DNA from: Streptococcus downei MFe28
GTDB lineage: Bacteria; Bacillota; Bacilli; Lactobacillales; Streptococcaceae
Assembly (NCBI RefSeq): GCF_900459175.1
Contig: NZ_UHFA01000002.1
Span: 1,240,001-1,304,000 of the forward strand
Length of the DNA stretch: 64,000 nucleotides
Reading direction: 5' to 3'
Position 1 is the first letter of the stretch; each line of letters opens with the position of its first letter. The notes beneath the pieces are model-generated. The model saw nothing but the letters and a program-made list of their open reading frames with translations. It was not told the DNA's origin and searched no databases. Shown piece after piece: positions 48,605-59,930 of this stretch. A program made the translations under genes and the position numbers.

Positions 48605-49299
48605 TATACTTAACCAAATTCAAAATTTGATAGTTTCTAACGTAGCAAGTTTATCAGTGATTTTTAATCACTGATACGCTACGGTAAGCACTAGGGAGAC
48701 TTACCTAACTGCCTGACTCTTCCATTTTCAAATAGAGCATCGTTTTTGAAAACACCATGGCGTTAGTCGTGCGGACGCAAGAACAAACTGTTTGGAGAAG
48801 GGGTTGTTAAATCCAAAGGCGTTTCATGGCGACACGAAGTTAGGACAGTCAATTTTACTGGCCTAATTGAGTTAGTGAGGGAGCTAGCCCACCGTTATAG
48901 AGATTGGCATTAGGGAGTCAGACAGAAAAAGCTTTGACAGTCGTCAAAACCTTCATGGTCCCTCACTTTCCAATTTCAAGGTGTCGGGCTAAAATAGTCC
49001 ACCGGACTATTTGATTACCCCGGCAAGGGCGACTAGCTTGTTTCGCTGCACCTTGAAGTGGTGTCAAGACAGCAGTCAACTACTGCGACATTTGCTGCTT
49101 TAGTAGCTGATGTCTTTGCTCCCTTGCTGATGATGAGCCCCTTAATAGGGGATCGAAAATTCCGTGATTAGCAACCGCACAGTGATTGCTAATCGTATCC
49201 CTACGGCGAAACTATCACTTCAAGCTTACTTTCGTTCGCTCCCCCTCTAAAATGTCTAGCAAACTGGTAATTATAGACTATCTGATTTTTGAATAATAT
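48605..49299. repeat. Large RUP-like composite repeat (about 695 bp) with many internal hairpins
   Basis: Its ends resemble the family ends (TATACTTAACCAAATTCAAA and TCTGATTTTTGAATAATATT). Its borders also match the element at 54826: TTATCAGTGATT...AATCACTGATA...CTACGGTAA on the left and CGTTCGCT...CTCTAAAATGTC.AGCAAACTGGTAATTAT on the right. Internal perfect hairpins include AAATAGTCC-ACC-GGACTATTT (about 48996-49016) and GATTAGCAA / TTGCTAATC (about 49166-49194). No coding frame and no transposase. It fills the gap between glgP and the opu operon. Confidence 0.7.
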
Positions 49300-49543
49300 T
49301 ACAATTCGAACCAATCCTGACGGCTATCTTCTCGAATACTTTGAAGCTTCAAGTAAAAGATGATTGACCGTCCTTACTATAATTTTATGGTGGCGTTTAA
49401 AGTTTTACTCCTACAGCGTCTTCATAATCTTTCAGACGATAGGATAGCAGCTATTATATTGTTTGTCTTTATCAATTTCGTGGGACTTTTACACGGTTAG
49501 CAAATCATATAGAAGTTTACATAACAGAAAGATATAGAAGCAG

Positions 49544-49572
49544 TGTATCGTTTGTATTACAAAGATGATACA
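49544..49572. promoter_or_regulatory. Nested palindrome, candidate operator of the opu operon
   Basis: Inner perfect palindrome TTTGTATTACAAA (49551-49563) inside outer arms TGTATC (49544-49549) and GATACA (49567-49572). Centred about 70 nt upstream of the predicted transcription start. The regulator is unknown. Confidence 0.45.
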
Positions 49573-49591
49573 TTTTTTTAATGATGACATT

Positions 49592-49620
49592 TTGACGCAA
49601 TGAAGAAATGTTAATATAAA
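49592..49620 (+). promoter_or_regulatory. Promoter of the opu operon
   Basis: -35 TTGACG (49592-49597), 17-nt spacer, -10 TATAAA (49615-49620). The first ATG is at 49668 with GAGGAGG upstream. Confidence 0.75.
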
Positions 49621-49667
49621 ATATATGCATATTGCAAGTTTTCAATTTTCAAGCATGAGGAGGAGCT

Positions 49668-50819
49668 ATGGACAATACACCTATTATTGAGTTTCAAAAT
49701 GTTAGTAAAGTCTACAGTGGAAATACAGCTGTAGATAATGTCAGTCTAAAAGTTATGCCGGGTGATTTTATCTGCTTTATTGGTACAAGTGGTTCAGGGA
49801 AGACGACCTTGATGAGAATGATTAACCGTATGTTAAGACCCACTAATGGAACTATCTTCTTTAAAGGAGAAGACATTAGCCACTTCAATCCCGTTGAATT
49901 AAGACGCAAGATTGGTTATGTCATTCAAAACATTGGCCTCATGCCTCATATGACAATCTACGAAAATATTACACTGGTCCCCAAACTTTTAAAGTGGTCC
50001 GAAAAAGCTAAAAGGGCTAAAGCTAAAGAACTTCTTGAACTGGTAGAGTTGCCTGAAGAATTTTTAGAACGCTATCCGTCTGAATTGTCTGGAGGGCAGC
50101 AGCAGCGTATCGGGGTAATCAGGGCCCTTGCTGCTGATCAGGATATTATTTTAATGGATGAACCTTTTGGTGCTCTTGATCCGATTACTCGTGAAGGGAT
50201 TCAGGATTTAGTGAAATCGCTTCAGGAAAAAATGGGGAAAACAATTGTCCTAGTGACGCACGATATGGATGAAGCCTTAAAATTGGCTACCAGAATAGTT
50301 GTCATGAATGAAGGGAAAATGATCCAAAAAGATACTCCAACTGGCTTATTGCGTCATCCAGCTACATCATTTGTCGAGAAAATGATTGGTGAGGAGCGAC
50401 TGATGCATGCTCAAGCAGATATCACTCCTGTTAAATCCGTGATGCTAAAAAATCCTGTTTCTATTACACCTGATAAGACATTTGCTGAAGCAATTGCATT
50501 GATGAGGCGAAAGCGTGTAGACTCACTATTGGTCACTGAAGATGACAAGTTGGTGGGGTGGATTGATATTGAAACATTAGGGCAGCATTATCAGAAAAAC
50601 TTACTTATTTCCGATGTCATTTCTACAATCAATTTTTATGTTAAGGAAGATGATCTTCTTCGTGATACGGCTGAGAAAATCTTGAAACGTGGACATGATT
50701 ACGCTCCGGTTGTTGATTCAGAAAATCATTTAAAAGGGATTGTCACACGATCATCTCTGGTAGATATGCTGTATGACATTATTTGGGGAACTCAGGAAGA
50801 AGAGACGGAGGTGGAATGA
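49668..50819 (+). CDS. opuCA: Glycine betaine/carnitine/choline ABC transporter ATPase with CBS domains
   Basis: 383 residues. ABC domain (1-240): Walker A GTSGSGKTT, signature [14 protein letters not shown], Walker B IILMDEPFGALDP. Two CBS domains follow (about 255-370: VMLKNPVSITPDKTFAEAI and ILKRGHDYAPVVDSE), which in this family sense ionic strength or cyclic-di-AMP. First gene of the four-gene osmoprotectant operon. Confidence 0.93.
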   Translation: MDNTPIIEFQNVSKVYSGNTAVDNVSLKVMPGDFICFIGTSGSGKTTLMRMINRMLRPTNGTIFFKGEDISHFNPVELRRKIGYVIQNIGLMPHMTIYENITLVPKLLKWSEKAKRAKAKELLELVELPEEFLERYPSELSGGQQQRIGVIRALAADQDIILMDEPFGALDPITREGIQDLVKSLQEKMGKTIVLVTHDMDEALKLATRIVVMNEGKMIQKDTPTGLLRHPATSFVEKMIGEERLMHAQADITPVKSVMLKNPVSITPDKTFAEAIALMRRKRVDSLLVTEDDKLVGWIDIETLGQHYQKNLLISDVISTINFYVKEDDLLRDTAEKILKRGHDYAPVVDSENHLKGIVTRSSLVDMLYDIIWGTQEEETEVE

Positions 50820-51457
50820 TGAATGACTTTTTTGCGCAGTACGGTCATCAATTACTGGTGAAAACTTGGGAGCAGATTTATATTTCTGCCTTAGCGCTTG
50901 CCTTTGGGATTCTTATTGCCATTCCCTTAGGAACAGTTCTGACACGATTTCCGAAAACAGCCAAAATAGTTATCGGTATCACTGGAATGTTGCAAACAAT
51001 TCCTAGCTTAGCACTTTTGGCTATGATGATTCCTCTTTTTGGAGTCGGAAAAGCTCCTGCTGTTGCCGCTTTATTTATCTATTCTTTATTACCTATTTTG
51101 AGAAACACCTATGTCGGCCTTCAGAATGTTGATCCTAGTTTGACGGACAGTGCCAAAGGAATGGGGATGGCTCCGCTTCAATCTATCCTTCAAGTTGAAT
51201 TGCCCTTGGCTATGCCGGTTATCATGACAGGGATTAGACTGTCAGCGATTTATGTTATTGCTTGGGCAACTTTGGCTTCTTATATAGGTGCTGGAGGTTT
51301 AGGAGATTTGATTTTCAGCGGTTTAAATCTCTTTCAGCCTAAACTGATTATTGGTGGGACACTACCAGTTATCCTATTATCTCTTGTTTCAGATTATTTA
51401 TTGGGATTGTTAGAGAAATATATTGTTCCCAGACAAGAAAGGAAGGCATTGCAGTGA
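50819..51457 (+). CDS. opuCB: Osmoprotectant ABC transporter permease (first)
   Basis: About 212 residues, five to six transmembrane segments, BPD_transp_1 fold with the EAA loop DSAKGMGMAPLQSILQVELP. Two adjacent ATGs (50816, 50819) overlap the opuCA stop; 50819 has the better 7-nt distance to GGAGG. Confidence 0.93.
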   Translation: MNDFFAQYGHQLLVKTWEQIYISALALAFGILIAIPLGTVLTRFPKTAKIVIGITGMLQTIPSLALLAMMIPLFGVGKAPAVAALFIYSLLPILRNTYVGLQNVDPSLTDSAKGMGMAPLQSILQVELPLAMPVIMTGIRLSAIYVIAWATLASYIGAGGLGDLIFSGLNLFQPKLIIGGTLPVILLSLVSDYLLGLLEKYIVPRQERKALQ

Positions 51458-52392
51458 TGAAAAGAAAAAAGACGTTTTGGCGACTGATTGGCCTAGTCCT
51501 TATCATCTTAGTTCCTTTGCTGTCTTTTGTTGGCTACAAGACAATGAGAAAATCTCAAGGGGTTGATATAAAAATAACCTCTATGACATCAACGGAATCT
51601 AGTATCATGGCTAATATGATTTCTGAGTTAATTAATCATGAATTAGGCTATCAGACTACCCTGATTACAAACTTGGGTTCTGCCAATGTTCAGCATCAAG
51701 CTCTCTTGAGAGGAGATGCAGATATCGCTTCTATACGCTATACAGGGACAGATTTAACAGGAACTTTATCATTGCCGGCGGAAAAGGATCCGCAAAAAGC
51801 TTCTAGGACGGTCAAAAAAGAGTTTCAAAAGCGATTTGATCAAACTTGGTTCCCGACTTATGGTTTTTCTGATACCTATGCCTTTATGGTAACATCGGAT
51901 TACGCAAAAAAATATAATCTCCAGACTGTTTCTGATTTAAAAAAAGTTCAATCAAGTGCAAAAGTAGGAGTGGACAGCACTTGGATGAACCGTGAGGGCG
52001 ATGGCTACCGTGATTTTGCTAAAGCCTATGGTTTTAATTTTAAAAGCATCTATCCTATGCAAATTGGTCTGGTTTATGACGCAGTGGAAAGCGATAAAAT
52101 GCAGACAGTTCTGGGGTATTCAACTGATGGGCGCATTTCTAGCTATGACTTAACGATATTGGAGGATGATAAACGTTTCTTCCCTCCTTATGAAGCTTCA
52201 ATGGTTGTTAACAATAATCTCTTGAGAAAATACCCCAAGTTAAAGAAGGTCTTACACCGTCTAGATGGCAAGATTAACTTGAAAATGATGCAGCAATTAA
52301 ACTATCAGGTAGATGATAAATTATTGGAACCTTCTGTTGTGGCCCATAACTTTTTAAGGGAACATAATTATTTTAGGGAGGCAGGTGATTAA
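51457..52392 (+). CDS. opuCC: Osmoprotectant-binding protein, membrane-anchored without lipobox
   Basis: About 311 residues, OpuAC/QAT-type binding fold. The N-terminus KRKKTFWRLIGLVLIILVPL is a basic plus hydrophobic anchor (about residues 9-27) with no cysteine; I see no cysteine anywhere in the protein. It is thus not a classical lipoprotein like Bacillus OpuCC, but likely tethered by an uncleaved segment. Start: ATG 51457 overlapping the opuCB stop (TGATG); GTG 51454 is the alternative. It is followed directly by opuCD. Confidence 0.9.
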   Translation: MKRKKTFWRLIGLVLIILVPLLSFVGYKTMRKSQGVDIKITSMTSTESSIMANMISELINHELGYQTTLITNLGSANVQHQALLRGDADIASIRYTGTDLTGTLSLPAEKDPQKASRTVKKEFQKRFDQTWFPTYGFSDTYAFMVTSDYAKKYNLQTVSDLKKVQSSAKVGVDSTWMNREGDGYRDFAKAYGFNFKSIYPMQIGLVYDAVESDKMQTVLGYSTDGRISSYDLTILEDDKRFFPPYEASMVVNNNLLRKYPKLKKVLHRLDGKINLKMMQQLNYQVDDKLLEPSVVAHNFLREHNYFREAGD

Positions 52393-53058
52393 ATGAAAGA
52401 TATGACTATGTGGGAGCAGTTTTTCTATTATTTCAGTCACAATGGCGATTACGTCTTTACTCAATTTATTAGACATTTTCTAATTTCCATATATGGTGTC
52501 CTGTTAGCAGCAATTGTCGGTATTCCTTTGGGAATTTTGATCGCACGAAGAAGCAGATTAAGAAGTGTTGTTATGGGAATAGCCAATGTTCTGCAGACCA
52601 TTCCGTCCTTGGCTATGATTTCAATTCTTATGTTGGGATTGGGCTTGGGTATGAAAACCGTTGTTGCAACTGTATTCTTATACTCTTTACTGCCTATCAT
52701 TGGCAATACTTATTCTGGCATCAGGAGTGTTAACGATGATCTCGTTGATGCAGCGAGAGGTATGGGAATGACAAAGTTACAAAGATTATTCATGGTAGAA
52801 ATCCCATTATCGCTTTCCGTTATTATGGCAGGTATCCGAAATGCACTGGTTATTGCAGTAGGCATAACTGCTATTGGTGCCTTTGTAGGCGGTGGCGGTT
52901 TGGGAGATATTATTGTTCGAGGAACAAATGCCACAAATGGCGGAGCGATCATTTTAGCAGGGTCTTTGCCAACGGCTTTGATGGCTGTCGTTTCAGATTT
53001 AGCTTTGGGATTTATTCAAAGATTGTTAGAACCTAAAGGAGCTTCTGTCCATACTTAG
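52393..53058 (+). CDS. opuCD: Osmoprotectant ABC transporter permease (second)
   Basis: 221 residues, BPD_transp_1 fold with EAA loop DAARGMGMTKLQRLFMVEIP and the AFVGGGGLGDIIVRG motif. It abuts opuCC with no gap. Last gene of the operon; no strong terminator was found within 100 nt. Confidence 0.93.
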   Translation: MKDMTMWEQFFYYFSHNGDYVFTQFIRHFLISIYGVLLAAIVGIPLGILIARRSRLRSVVMGIANVLQTIPSLAMISILMLGLGLGMKTVVATVFLYSLLPIIGNTYSGIRSVNDDLVDAARGMGMTKLQRLFMVEIPLSLSVIMAGIRNALVIAVGITAIGAFVGGGGLGDIIVRGTNATNGGAIILAGSLPTALMAVVSDLALGFIQRLLEPKGASVHT

Positions 53059-53361
53059 CTGGATAAACAGCTCTTGGCTTGCTTCTTGGCGTTGTCTCTC
53101 TATTGTAACTTGTAGTAGGGAAGCCTGTGAAATAGGGGAAGGGAAGGGTTATTTGGTTTATACCTGTCTGGATTAGTCCAGTTGTAAAAGATTGGGGAAG
53201 CAAGTCGTAAAAATATCGGATGGCATTAACTTATTTATCTATAAGATCTATTTTTTAAACTTTTTTCATTACTTTGTGTAAGGCTTTGAGCAAATATTTT
53301 GTAATCGTTTGCACTTTGTGATAGACTCCAAGTGTAACACTAATAGAAAGTTGGATAAGCT
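53059..53361. other. Gene-free stretch between opuCD and nox
   Basis: No coding frame. The last 60 nt hold a likely nox promoter: TTTGTA (53299-53304), 17 nt, TAGACT (53322-53327) with TGTGA just before it as an extended -10. No clear Rex palindrome seen. Confidence 0.45.
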
Positions 53362-54732
53362 ATGTCAAAAGTTGTTGTTGTCGGAACCAATCATGCTGGT
53401 ACAGCAGCTGTTAAAACGATTCTGAGTCATTATGGTTCTGAAAATGAAGTTGTTACTTTTGATCAGAACTCAAATATTTCATTCTTGGGCTGCGGTATGG
53501 CCCTGTGGATTGGTAACCAAATCTCAACTGGTGATGGTCTATTTTATTCAAGCAAGGAAGAACTCGAAAGCCTTGGTGCTAAGGTTTATATGAATTCACC
53601 TGTGACTCATATTGACTATGACAAAAAGGTTGTCACTGCCATTGTTGATGGCAAGGAACGTCAGGAGTCCTATGATAAATTGATTTTGGCTACTGGGTCT
53701 CAGCCTATTCTTCCTCCTATCAAAGGGGCTGCTATTAAAGAGGGCTCAAGAGAGTTTGAATCAACTCTGGATAATCTTCAATTTATAAAGCTTTATCAAA
53801 ATGCTAAGGATGTTATTGAAAGACTTAAAGATAAAAATATCAATCGCGTAGCTGTTGTGGGAGCTGGTTATATAGGGGTTGAATTAGCTGAAGCCTTCCA
53901 ACGTAAAGGGAAAGAGGTTGTCCTTATTGATGTAGCTGATACCTGTATGGCAGGCTATTATGATAAGGATCTAACAGACTTGATGTCTAGAAATCTTTCA
54001 GATCATGGTATTGAATTAGCCTTTGGCCAAACAGTTAAGGAAATTTCCGGTCAGAGTAAGGTTGAAAAAATTATTACTGATAAGGCCGAATTTGATGTGG
54101 ATATGGTTCTTATGGCAGTTGGTTTTCGGCCTAATACAGCCTTGGGTGAAGGCAAACTCAAAACTTTTCGCAATGGGGCCTGGATTGTTGACAAGAAACA
54201 AGAGACCAATATAAAAGATGTCTATGCTATCGGTGATTGTTCGACTATCTATGATAATGCTACTGGAGAGACGAATTATATTGCTTTGGCCTCTAACGCT
54301 CTTCGGACCGGTATTGTTGCAGCTCATAATGCCGCTGGTCATGAATTAGAAGGAATTGGGGTACAGGGTTCTAATGGCATTTCTATTTATGGACTTAATA
54401 TGGTTTCGACAGGATTGACTTTGGAAAAAGCACGGCGCTTGGGCTTTAATGCCGATGTGACAGAAATTACCGATTTGCAAAAACCTGAATTTATGGAGAC
54501 ACAGAATGAGCCTGTAACACTTAAGGTTGTCTATGATAAGGACAATCGTCGAGTTCTGGGAGCTCAGATGGCATCTAAAGAAAATATCTCTATGGGAATT
54601 CACATGTTTTCCTTGGCTATTCAAGAAGGTGTTACTATTGATAGATTAGCCTTGATGGATATCTTTTTCCTGCCTCATTTTAATAAACCCTACAATTACA
54701 TTACCATGGCAGCTCTTGGAGCAGAGAAATAA
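53362..54732 (+). CDS. nox: Water-forming NADH oxidase
   Basis: FAD enzyme reducing O2 to water with NADH, protecting from oxygen and restoring NAD. 456 residues; N-terminal [12 protein letters not shown], redox-active C44 (FLGCGMALW), NAD motif [17 protein letters not shown] (about 164-180), FAD motif VYAIGDCS. In S. mutans, nox depends on SpxA1; an spxA1-like gene is at 10534. Confidence 0.95.
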   Translation: MSKVVVVGTNHAGTAAVKTILSHYGSENEVVTFDQNSNISFLGCGMALWIGNQISTGDGLFYSSKEELESLGAKVYMNSPVTHIDYDKKVVTAIVDGKERQESYDKLILATGSQPILPPIKGAAIKEGSREFESTLDNLQFIKLYQNAKDVIERLKDKNINRVAVVGAGYIGVELAEAFQRKGKEVVLIDVADTCMAGYYDKDLTDLMSRNLSDHGIELAFGQTVKEISGQSKVEKIITDKAEFDVDMVLMAVGFRPNTALGEGKLKTFRNGAWIVDKKQETNIKDVYAIGDCSTIYDNATGETNYIALASNALRTGIVAAHNAAGHELEGIGVQGSNGISIYGLNMVSTGLTLEKARRLGFNADVTEITDLQKPEFMETQNEPVTLKVVYDKDNRRVLGAQMASKENISMGIHMFSLAIQEGVTIDRLALMDIFFLPHFNKPYNYITMAALGAEK

Positions 54733-54739
54733 AAAGTAC

Positions 54740-54771
54740 AAAAGCAGCTAATAAATATGTTAGCTGCTTTT
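54740..54771 (+). terminator. Terminator of nox
   Basis: 12-bp perfect stem AAAAGCAGCTAA / TTAGCTGCTTTT with an 8-nt loop. Confidence 0.85.
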
Positions 54772-54825
54772 GGGAGTTTGCTCTTTCCTTAATAGAACCG
54801 AGAGGATGAAATGGAAGTAAAGCAT

Positions 54826-54986
54826 TAATACTCAATGAAATCCCCTTTATCAGTGATTTTAATCACTGATAAACTACGGTAATCGGTAGGGCGAAACCAT
54901 TAGATCAAGCTCACTTCGTTCGCTATTTCTCTAAAATGTCAAGCAAACTGGTAATTATGAAATTCTCTGATTTAAGGGGGATGAGT
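54826..54986. repeat. RUP-like repeat, 160-bp version
   Basis: Starts TAATACTCAATGAAATCCCC. It contains the hairpin TATCAGTGATTTTAATCACTGATA, then CTACGGTAATCGGTAGG, and ends AAATGTCAAGCAAACTGG TAATTATGAAATTCTCTGATTTAAGGGGGA. Both borders match the 695-bp element at 48605, with about 530 bp of that element's interior absent. Confidence 0.7.
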
Positions 54987-55000
54987 TTCTGTGAGAAACG

Positions 55001-55043
55001 AAAAGAGGCTGGGACAGCCATCATGGATGTCCCAGCCTCTTTT
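55001..55043 (-). terminator. Bidirectional terminator downstream of ldh
   Basis: 12-bp perfect stem GAGGCTGGGACA / TGTCCCAGCCTC flanked by AAAA and TTTT, so it works on both strands. It belongs to the GCTGGG hairpin type seen elsewhere in the window. Confidence 0.88.
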
Positions 55044-55061
55044 AACTAGTTTATCGGTGGC

Positions 55062-56131
<1,070 letters not shown>

Positions 56132-56211
56132 AAATCAAGGGAAAAGCAAGATTTGCAAATCAATGAAAGCTTGGTTTCACGGGCGAAAATGCTGAAATAA
56201 TCCCCTTGATA

Positions 56212-56220
56212 TGCTATAAT
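56212..56220 (+). promoter_or_regulatory. Extended -10 of gyrA
   Basis: TGC-TATAAT, 36 nt before the ATG at 56257, with no strong -35. Confidence 0.65.
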
Positions 56221-56256
56221 AGTAAGGTATATTTAAACAAGAAAGAGATAGATTTA

Positions 56257-58746
56257 ATGCAAGACAGAAATCTCGTAAATGTGAATCTGACTAGTGAAAT
56301 GAAGACCAGCTTCATTGACTATGCCATGAGTGTCATTGTCGCTCGGGCCCTACCAGACGTCAGAGACGGTCTCAAACCAGTTCACCGTCGTATTCTCTAT
56401 GGTATGAATGAATTGGGGGTAACGCCAGACAAGCCTCACAAGAAGTCGGCGCGGATTACAGGGGATGTCATGGGTAAGTATCACCCCCATGGTGACTCCT
56501 CAATCTACGAAGCCATGGTTCGGATGGCTCAATGGTGGTCCTACCGTCATATGCTAGTTGATGGTCACGGAAATTTTGGTTCCATGGACGGTGATGGGGC
56601 AGCGGCACAACGTTATACCGAAGCCCGCATGTCCAAGATTGCCTTGGACATGCTACGGGACATCAATAAAAATACGGTTGACTTCCAAGATAACTACGAT
56701 GGTAGCGAGAAGGAACCTTTGGTACTCCCATCTCGTTTCCCCAATCTTTTGGTTAATGGGGCGACTGGGATTGCTGTTGGGATGGCGACCAACATCCCCC
56801 CTCATAATCTAGGTGAGGCCATTGATGCTGTCAAACTGGTGATGGATAAGCCAGAGGCAACCACCAAGGAAATCATGGAAGTTATGCCTGGGCCAGATTT
56901 TCCAACTGGTGCTCTAGTCATGGGGAAATCAGGTATTCACCGTGCTTATGAAACGGGGAAGGGCTCCATCGTTCTACGTTCCAGAACCGAGATTGAAACA
57001 ACCAAGTCTGGTCGTGAACGCATTGTTGTGACGGAATTCCCATATGGGGTTAATAAGACTAAGGTTCATGAGCATATTGTTCGCCTAGCTCAAGAGAAGC
57101 GGGTAGAAGGTATTACTGCAGTTCGAGATGAGTCCAGTCGAGAAGGTGTGCGCTTCATCATTGAAGTCCGTCGAGATGCCTCAGCCAATGTCATTCTCAA
57201 CAATCTTTTTAAACTGACTAGCCTGCAGACCAACTTTAGCTTCAATATGTTGGCCATTGAAAAAGGTGTGCCCAAGATTTTGTCCTTGCGACAAATCATT
57301 GATAATTATATCGAGCACCAAAAAGAAGTTATCGTTCGTCGGACGCGTTTTGACAAGGAAAAGGCAGAAGCACGAGCTCATATTTTAGAGGGCTTGCTGA
57401 TTGCCTTGGATCACTTGGACGAAGTCATTGCCATTATTCGTGGTAGTCAGACCGATGCTGAGGCTCAGGCTCAACTCATGTCTCGTTTCGACCTGTCAGA
57501 ACGCCAAAGTCAGGCCATTTTGGATATGCGTCTGCGCCGTCTGACTGGTTTGGAACGCGACAAGATTCAAAATGAATACAATGATCTACTTGCCCTGATT
57601 GCTGACTTAGCCGATATTCTAGCTAAGCCAGAACGGGTTGTGACCATCATCAAGGATGAGATGGATGAGATTAAGCGTAAATATGCTGACCCTCGTCGGA
57701 CTGAGCTCATGGTCGGGGAAGTTCTCTCCCTGGAGGATGAGGATTTAATCGAAGAAGAAAATGTCTTAATTACCCTTTCCAATAAAGGTTACATCAAGCG
57801 TTTGGCTCAAGATGAATTTCGTTCTCAAAAGCGGGGTGGTCGTGGTGTCCAAGGTACTGGGGTCAACGATGATGACTTTGTCAGGGATTTGGTTTCGACC
57901 AGCACCCACGATGTGGTCCTCTTCTTTACCAATCAAGGTCGGGTTTACCGTCTCAAAGGTTATGAGATTCCTGAGTATGGCCGGACGGCCAAGGGACTGC
58001 CAGTTGTCAATCTCCTTAAGTTAACAGATGGGGAAACCATTCAAACCATCATCAGTCTCAACCAAAATGAGATTGATGAAAAATCTCTCTTCTTTACGAC
58101 TAGACAGGGTCTGGTTAAAAGGACCAGCATTTCAGAATTCACCAATATTCGTCAAAATGGATTGCGGGCCCTCAACCTCAAGGACGGCGACGAGCTCATT
58201 AATGTGCTCTTAACGACTGGCCAAGATGAAATTATCATCGGTACCCATTTCGGATACTCCGTGCGCTTCAAGGAAGAAGTGGTTCGTAATATGGGCCGTG
58301 GTGCGACAGGGGTCAAGGGGATTACCTTGCGTGACGCTGACCAGGTTGTTGGCGCGTCTGTCATTAGAGATGACCAGGAAGTTCTTGTCATCACCGAAAA
58401 GGGCTATGGTAAACGGACCCTAGCCAGCGAGTACCCAACCAAGGGGCGTGGTGGTAAAGGTATCAAGACTGCCAATATCACTGATAAAAATGGCTCTTTG
58501 GCTGGATTGGTGACAGTTGATGGCCATGAGGATATTATGATTATGACCGACACCGGCGTCATTATCAGGACTGGTGTTTCTAACATTTCGCAAACAGGAC
58601 GTTCAACCATGGGGGTTAAGGTTATGCGCTTGGATGAAAATGCCAAGATTGTGACCTTCGCGCTAATTGAGCCTGAGCCTGAAGCAGATGAGGAAGCTGA
58701 AGCAAATGAAGAAGAGAAGGGACAAGGGGTAAATGAAGAGAACTAG
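56257..58746 (+). CDS. gyrA: DNA gyrase subunit A
   Basis: Breaks and rejoins DNA to add negative supercoils with GyrB. 829 residues; active-site Y120 ([12 protein letters not shown]), C-terminal beta-pinwheel repeats with GyrA-box QKRGGRG. Quinolone-resistance positions S81 and E85 ([10 protein letters not shown]) are the susceptible residues. Start at ATG 56257 ([10 protein letters not shown]); an in-frame extension to 56206 would run through the -10. The acidic tail overlaps srtA by 14 nt. Confidence 0.97.
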   Translation: MQDRNLVNVNLTSEMKTSFIDYAMSVIVARALPDVRDGLKPVHRRILYGMNELGVTPDKPHKKSARITGDVMGKYHPHGDSSIYEAMVRMAQWWSYRHMLVDGHGNFGSMDGDGAAAQRYTEARMSKIALDMLRDINKNTVDFQDNYDGSEKEPLVLPSRFPNLLVNGATGIAVGMATNIPPHNLGEAIDAVKLVMDKPEATTKEIMEVMPGPDFPTGALVMGKSGIHRAYETGKGSIVLRSRTEIETTKSGRERIVVTEFPYGVNKTKVHEHIVRLAQEKRVEGITAVRDESSREGVRFIIEVRRDASANVILNNLFKLTSLQTNFSFNMLAIEKGVPKILSLRQIIDNYIEHQKEVIVRRTRFDKEKAEARAHILEGLLIALDHLDEVIAIIRGSQTDAEAQAQLMSRFDLSERQSQAILDMRLRRLTGLERDKIQNEYNDLLALIADLADILAKPERVVTIIKDEMDEIKRKYADPRRTELMVGEVLSLEDEDLIEEENVLITLSNKGYIKRLAQDEFRSQKRGGRGVQGTGVNDDDFVRDLVSTSTHDVVLFFTNQGRVYRLKGYEIPEYGRTAKGLPVVNLLKLTDGETIQTIISLNQNEIDEKSLFFTTRQGLVKRTSISEFTNIRQNGLRALNLKDGDELINVLLTTGQDEIIIGTHFGYSVRFKEEVVRNMGRGATGVKGITLRDADQVVGASVIRDDQEVLVITEKGYGKRTLASEYPTKGRGGKGIKTANITDKNGSLAGLVTVDGHEDIMIMTDTGVIIRTGVSNISQTGRSTMGVKVMRLDENAKIVTFALIEPEPEADEEAEANEEEKGQGVNEEN

Positions 58747-59509
58747 CTCTCGAAATTCTAAAGGGCGAAAGGAAAAGGAGTCTTCAAAAAAGAAGCACCA
58801 CTGGTTGCGGACCATTCTTGTCCTATTCTTGATGGTAGTCGGCTTGGCTCTGGTTTTTAACCGCTCAATCCGTAATTCAGTTATTGCTTGGAATACGAAT
58901 AAATATCAGGTTTCTAAGGTTGATAAAAAGACCTTGACGAAAAATAAAAAGGCCAAGGTCAATTACGATTTTGACTCGGTCAAGTCCATATCAGCCCAAT
59001 CCGTTATCAGTTCCCAGATGGATGCGCAAGACCTACCCGTTATCGGAGGTATTGCCATTCCAGACTTGGAGCTTAACCTGCCGATTTTTAAAGGCCTAGG
59101 TAATACGGAGCTTTCCTATGGGGCGGGCACTATGAAGGAGAGCCAGGTCATGGGTGGCGAGAACAATTATGCCTTGGCTAGTCACCATGTCTTTGGTGTC
59201 AACGGTGCTTCCAAGATGCTCTTCTCCCCTCTAGAGAATGCTAAGAATGGGATGGAAATCTATCTGACCGACAAGAATAAGGTCTACACCTATATCATTT
59301 CCGAAGTTAAGACAGTAGAGCCATCTGATGTCGCCGTTATTAATGATACTCCTGGGGCAAAAAATCTAACCCTAGTGACCTGTGATGATGCAGAAGCGAC
59401 TAATCGGATTATTGTTTCTGCCAACTATAAGGAAGAGGTTTCTTACGACAAGGCTTCGCAAAAGATGATTGAGGCCTTTAATCGGTCCTACAATCAATTA
59501 TCCTTATAA
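58733..59509 (+). CDS. srtA: Sortase A
   Basis: Membrane transpeptidase that links LPXTG proteins to the cell wall. 258 residues: basic N-terminus, transmembrane anchor at about 25-44, then the class A fold with H151 (ASHHVFG), C217 (TLVTCDD) and R225 (NRIIVS), spaced as in S. pyogenes SrtA. The start overlaps the gyrA end in another frame, a conserved coupling in streptococci. Confidence 0.96.
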   Translation: MKRTSSRNSKGRKEKESSKKKHHWLRTILVLFLMVVGLALVFNRSIRNSVIAWNTNKYQVSKVDKKTLTKNKKAKVNYDFDSVKSISAQSVISSQMDAQDLPVIGGIAIPDLELNLPIFKGLGNTELSYGAGTMKESQVMGGENNYALASHHVFGVNGASKMLFSPLENAKNGMEIYLTDKNKVYTYIISEVKTVEPSDVAVINDTPGAKNLTLVTCDDAEATNRIIVSANYKEEVSYDKASQKMIEAFNRSYNQLSL

Positions 59510-59557
59510 ATTTTCCTTATGTAATAGTTGCCTCAGTTTCTTCTTGCAAATTCATTG

Positions 59558-59595
59558 AAAAAATCAGCTCCTCATTTTTGGGAGCTGATTTTTTT
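59558..59595 (+). terminator. Terminator of gyrA-srtA
   Basis: AAAATCAGCTCC / GGAGCTGATTTT stem with a 9-nt loop and long T run. Confidence 0.92.
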
Positions 59596-59629
59596 CGGTG
59601 GGCCTTTGGTCCTGGCTGGTAATAGCGAC

Positions 59630-59912
59630 TTATACTCTTCAAAAATCAAAACTATCCATCGTTAACTCACTTTGCCGTACTTACTGAGGAAAGCGAAGCT
59701 TTCCCTATTTCCAACCTCAAAAGGTCTACCATACCTTTTGAGCTACCTTCAGTTCGTGCGATGCGGAGCAAAGTTGGTCGATTTCACCAACTTTGTGAGG
59801 TTAGTAAGGGAGCTAGGCAATCGCTATAGTGATTGCCGTTAGCTATCAAGCCGCTAAAGTGGCTGATAGCTTTGCTCCTTGCCTTGGCTATCTTTGATTT
59901 TTATTGAGTATT
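59630..59912. repeat. RUP-like repeat, 283-bp version with extra hairpin modules
   Basis: Inverted relative to the 104-bp copies. The first 46 nt (TATACTCTTCAAAAATCAAA through CTTTGCCGTAC) are the exact complement of the right end of 18975-19078. The last 33 nt (GGCTATCTTTGATTTTTATT...GAGTATT) complement the left end. About 180 bp of extra sequence lies between, with hairpins GAAAGCGAAGCTTTC, CAAAAGGTCTACCATACCTTTTG, CAAAGTTGGT..ACCAACTTTG and CAATCGCTATAGTGATTG. Confidence 0.78.
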
Positions 59913-59930
59913 ACAGTCGCAGAACAAGGG

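Noticed and set aside
48605..49299. Large non-coding block as a known structured RNA (tmRNA, RNase P, 6S)
   Set aside because: No family landmarks (such as a tRNA-like end) are visible; its ends match the repeat family instead.
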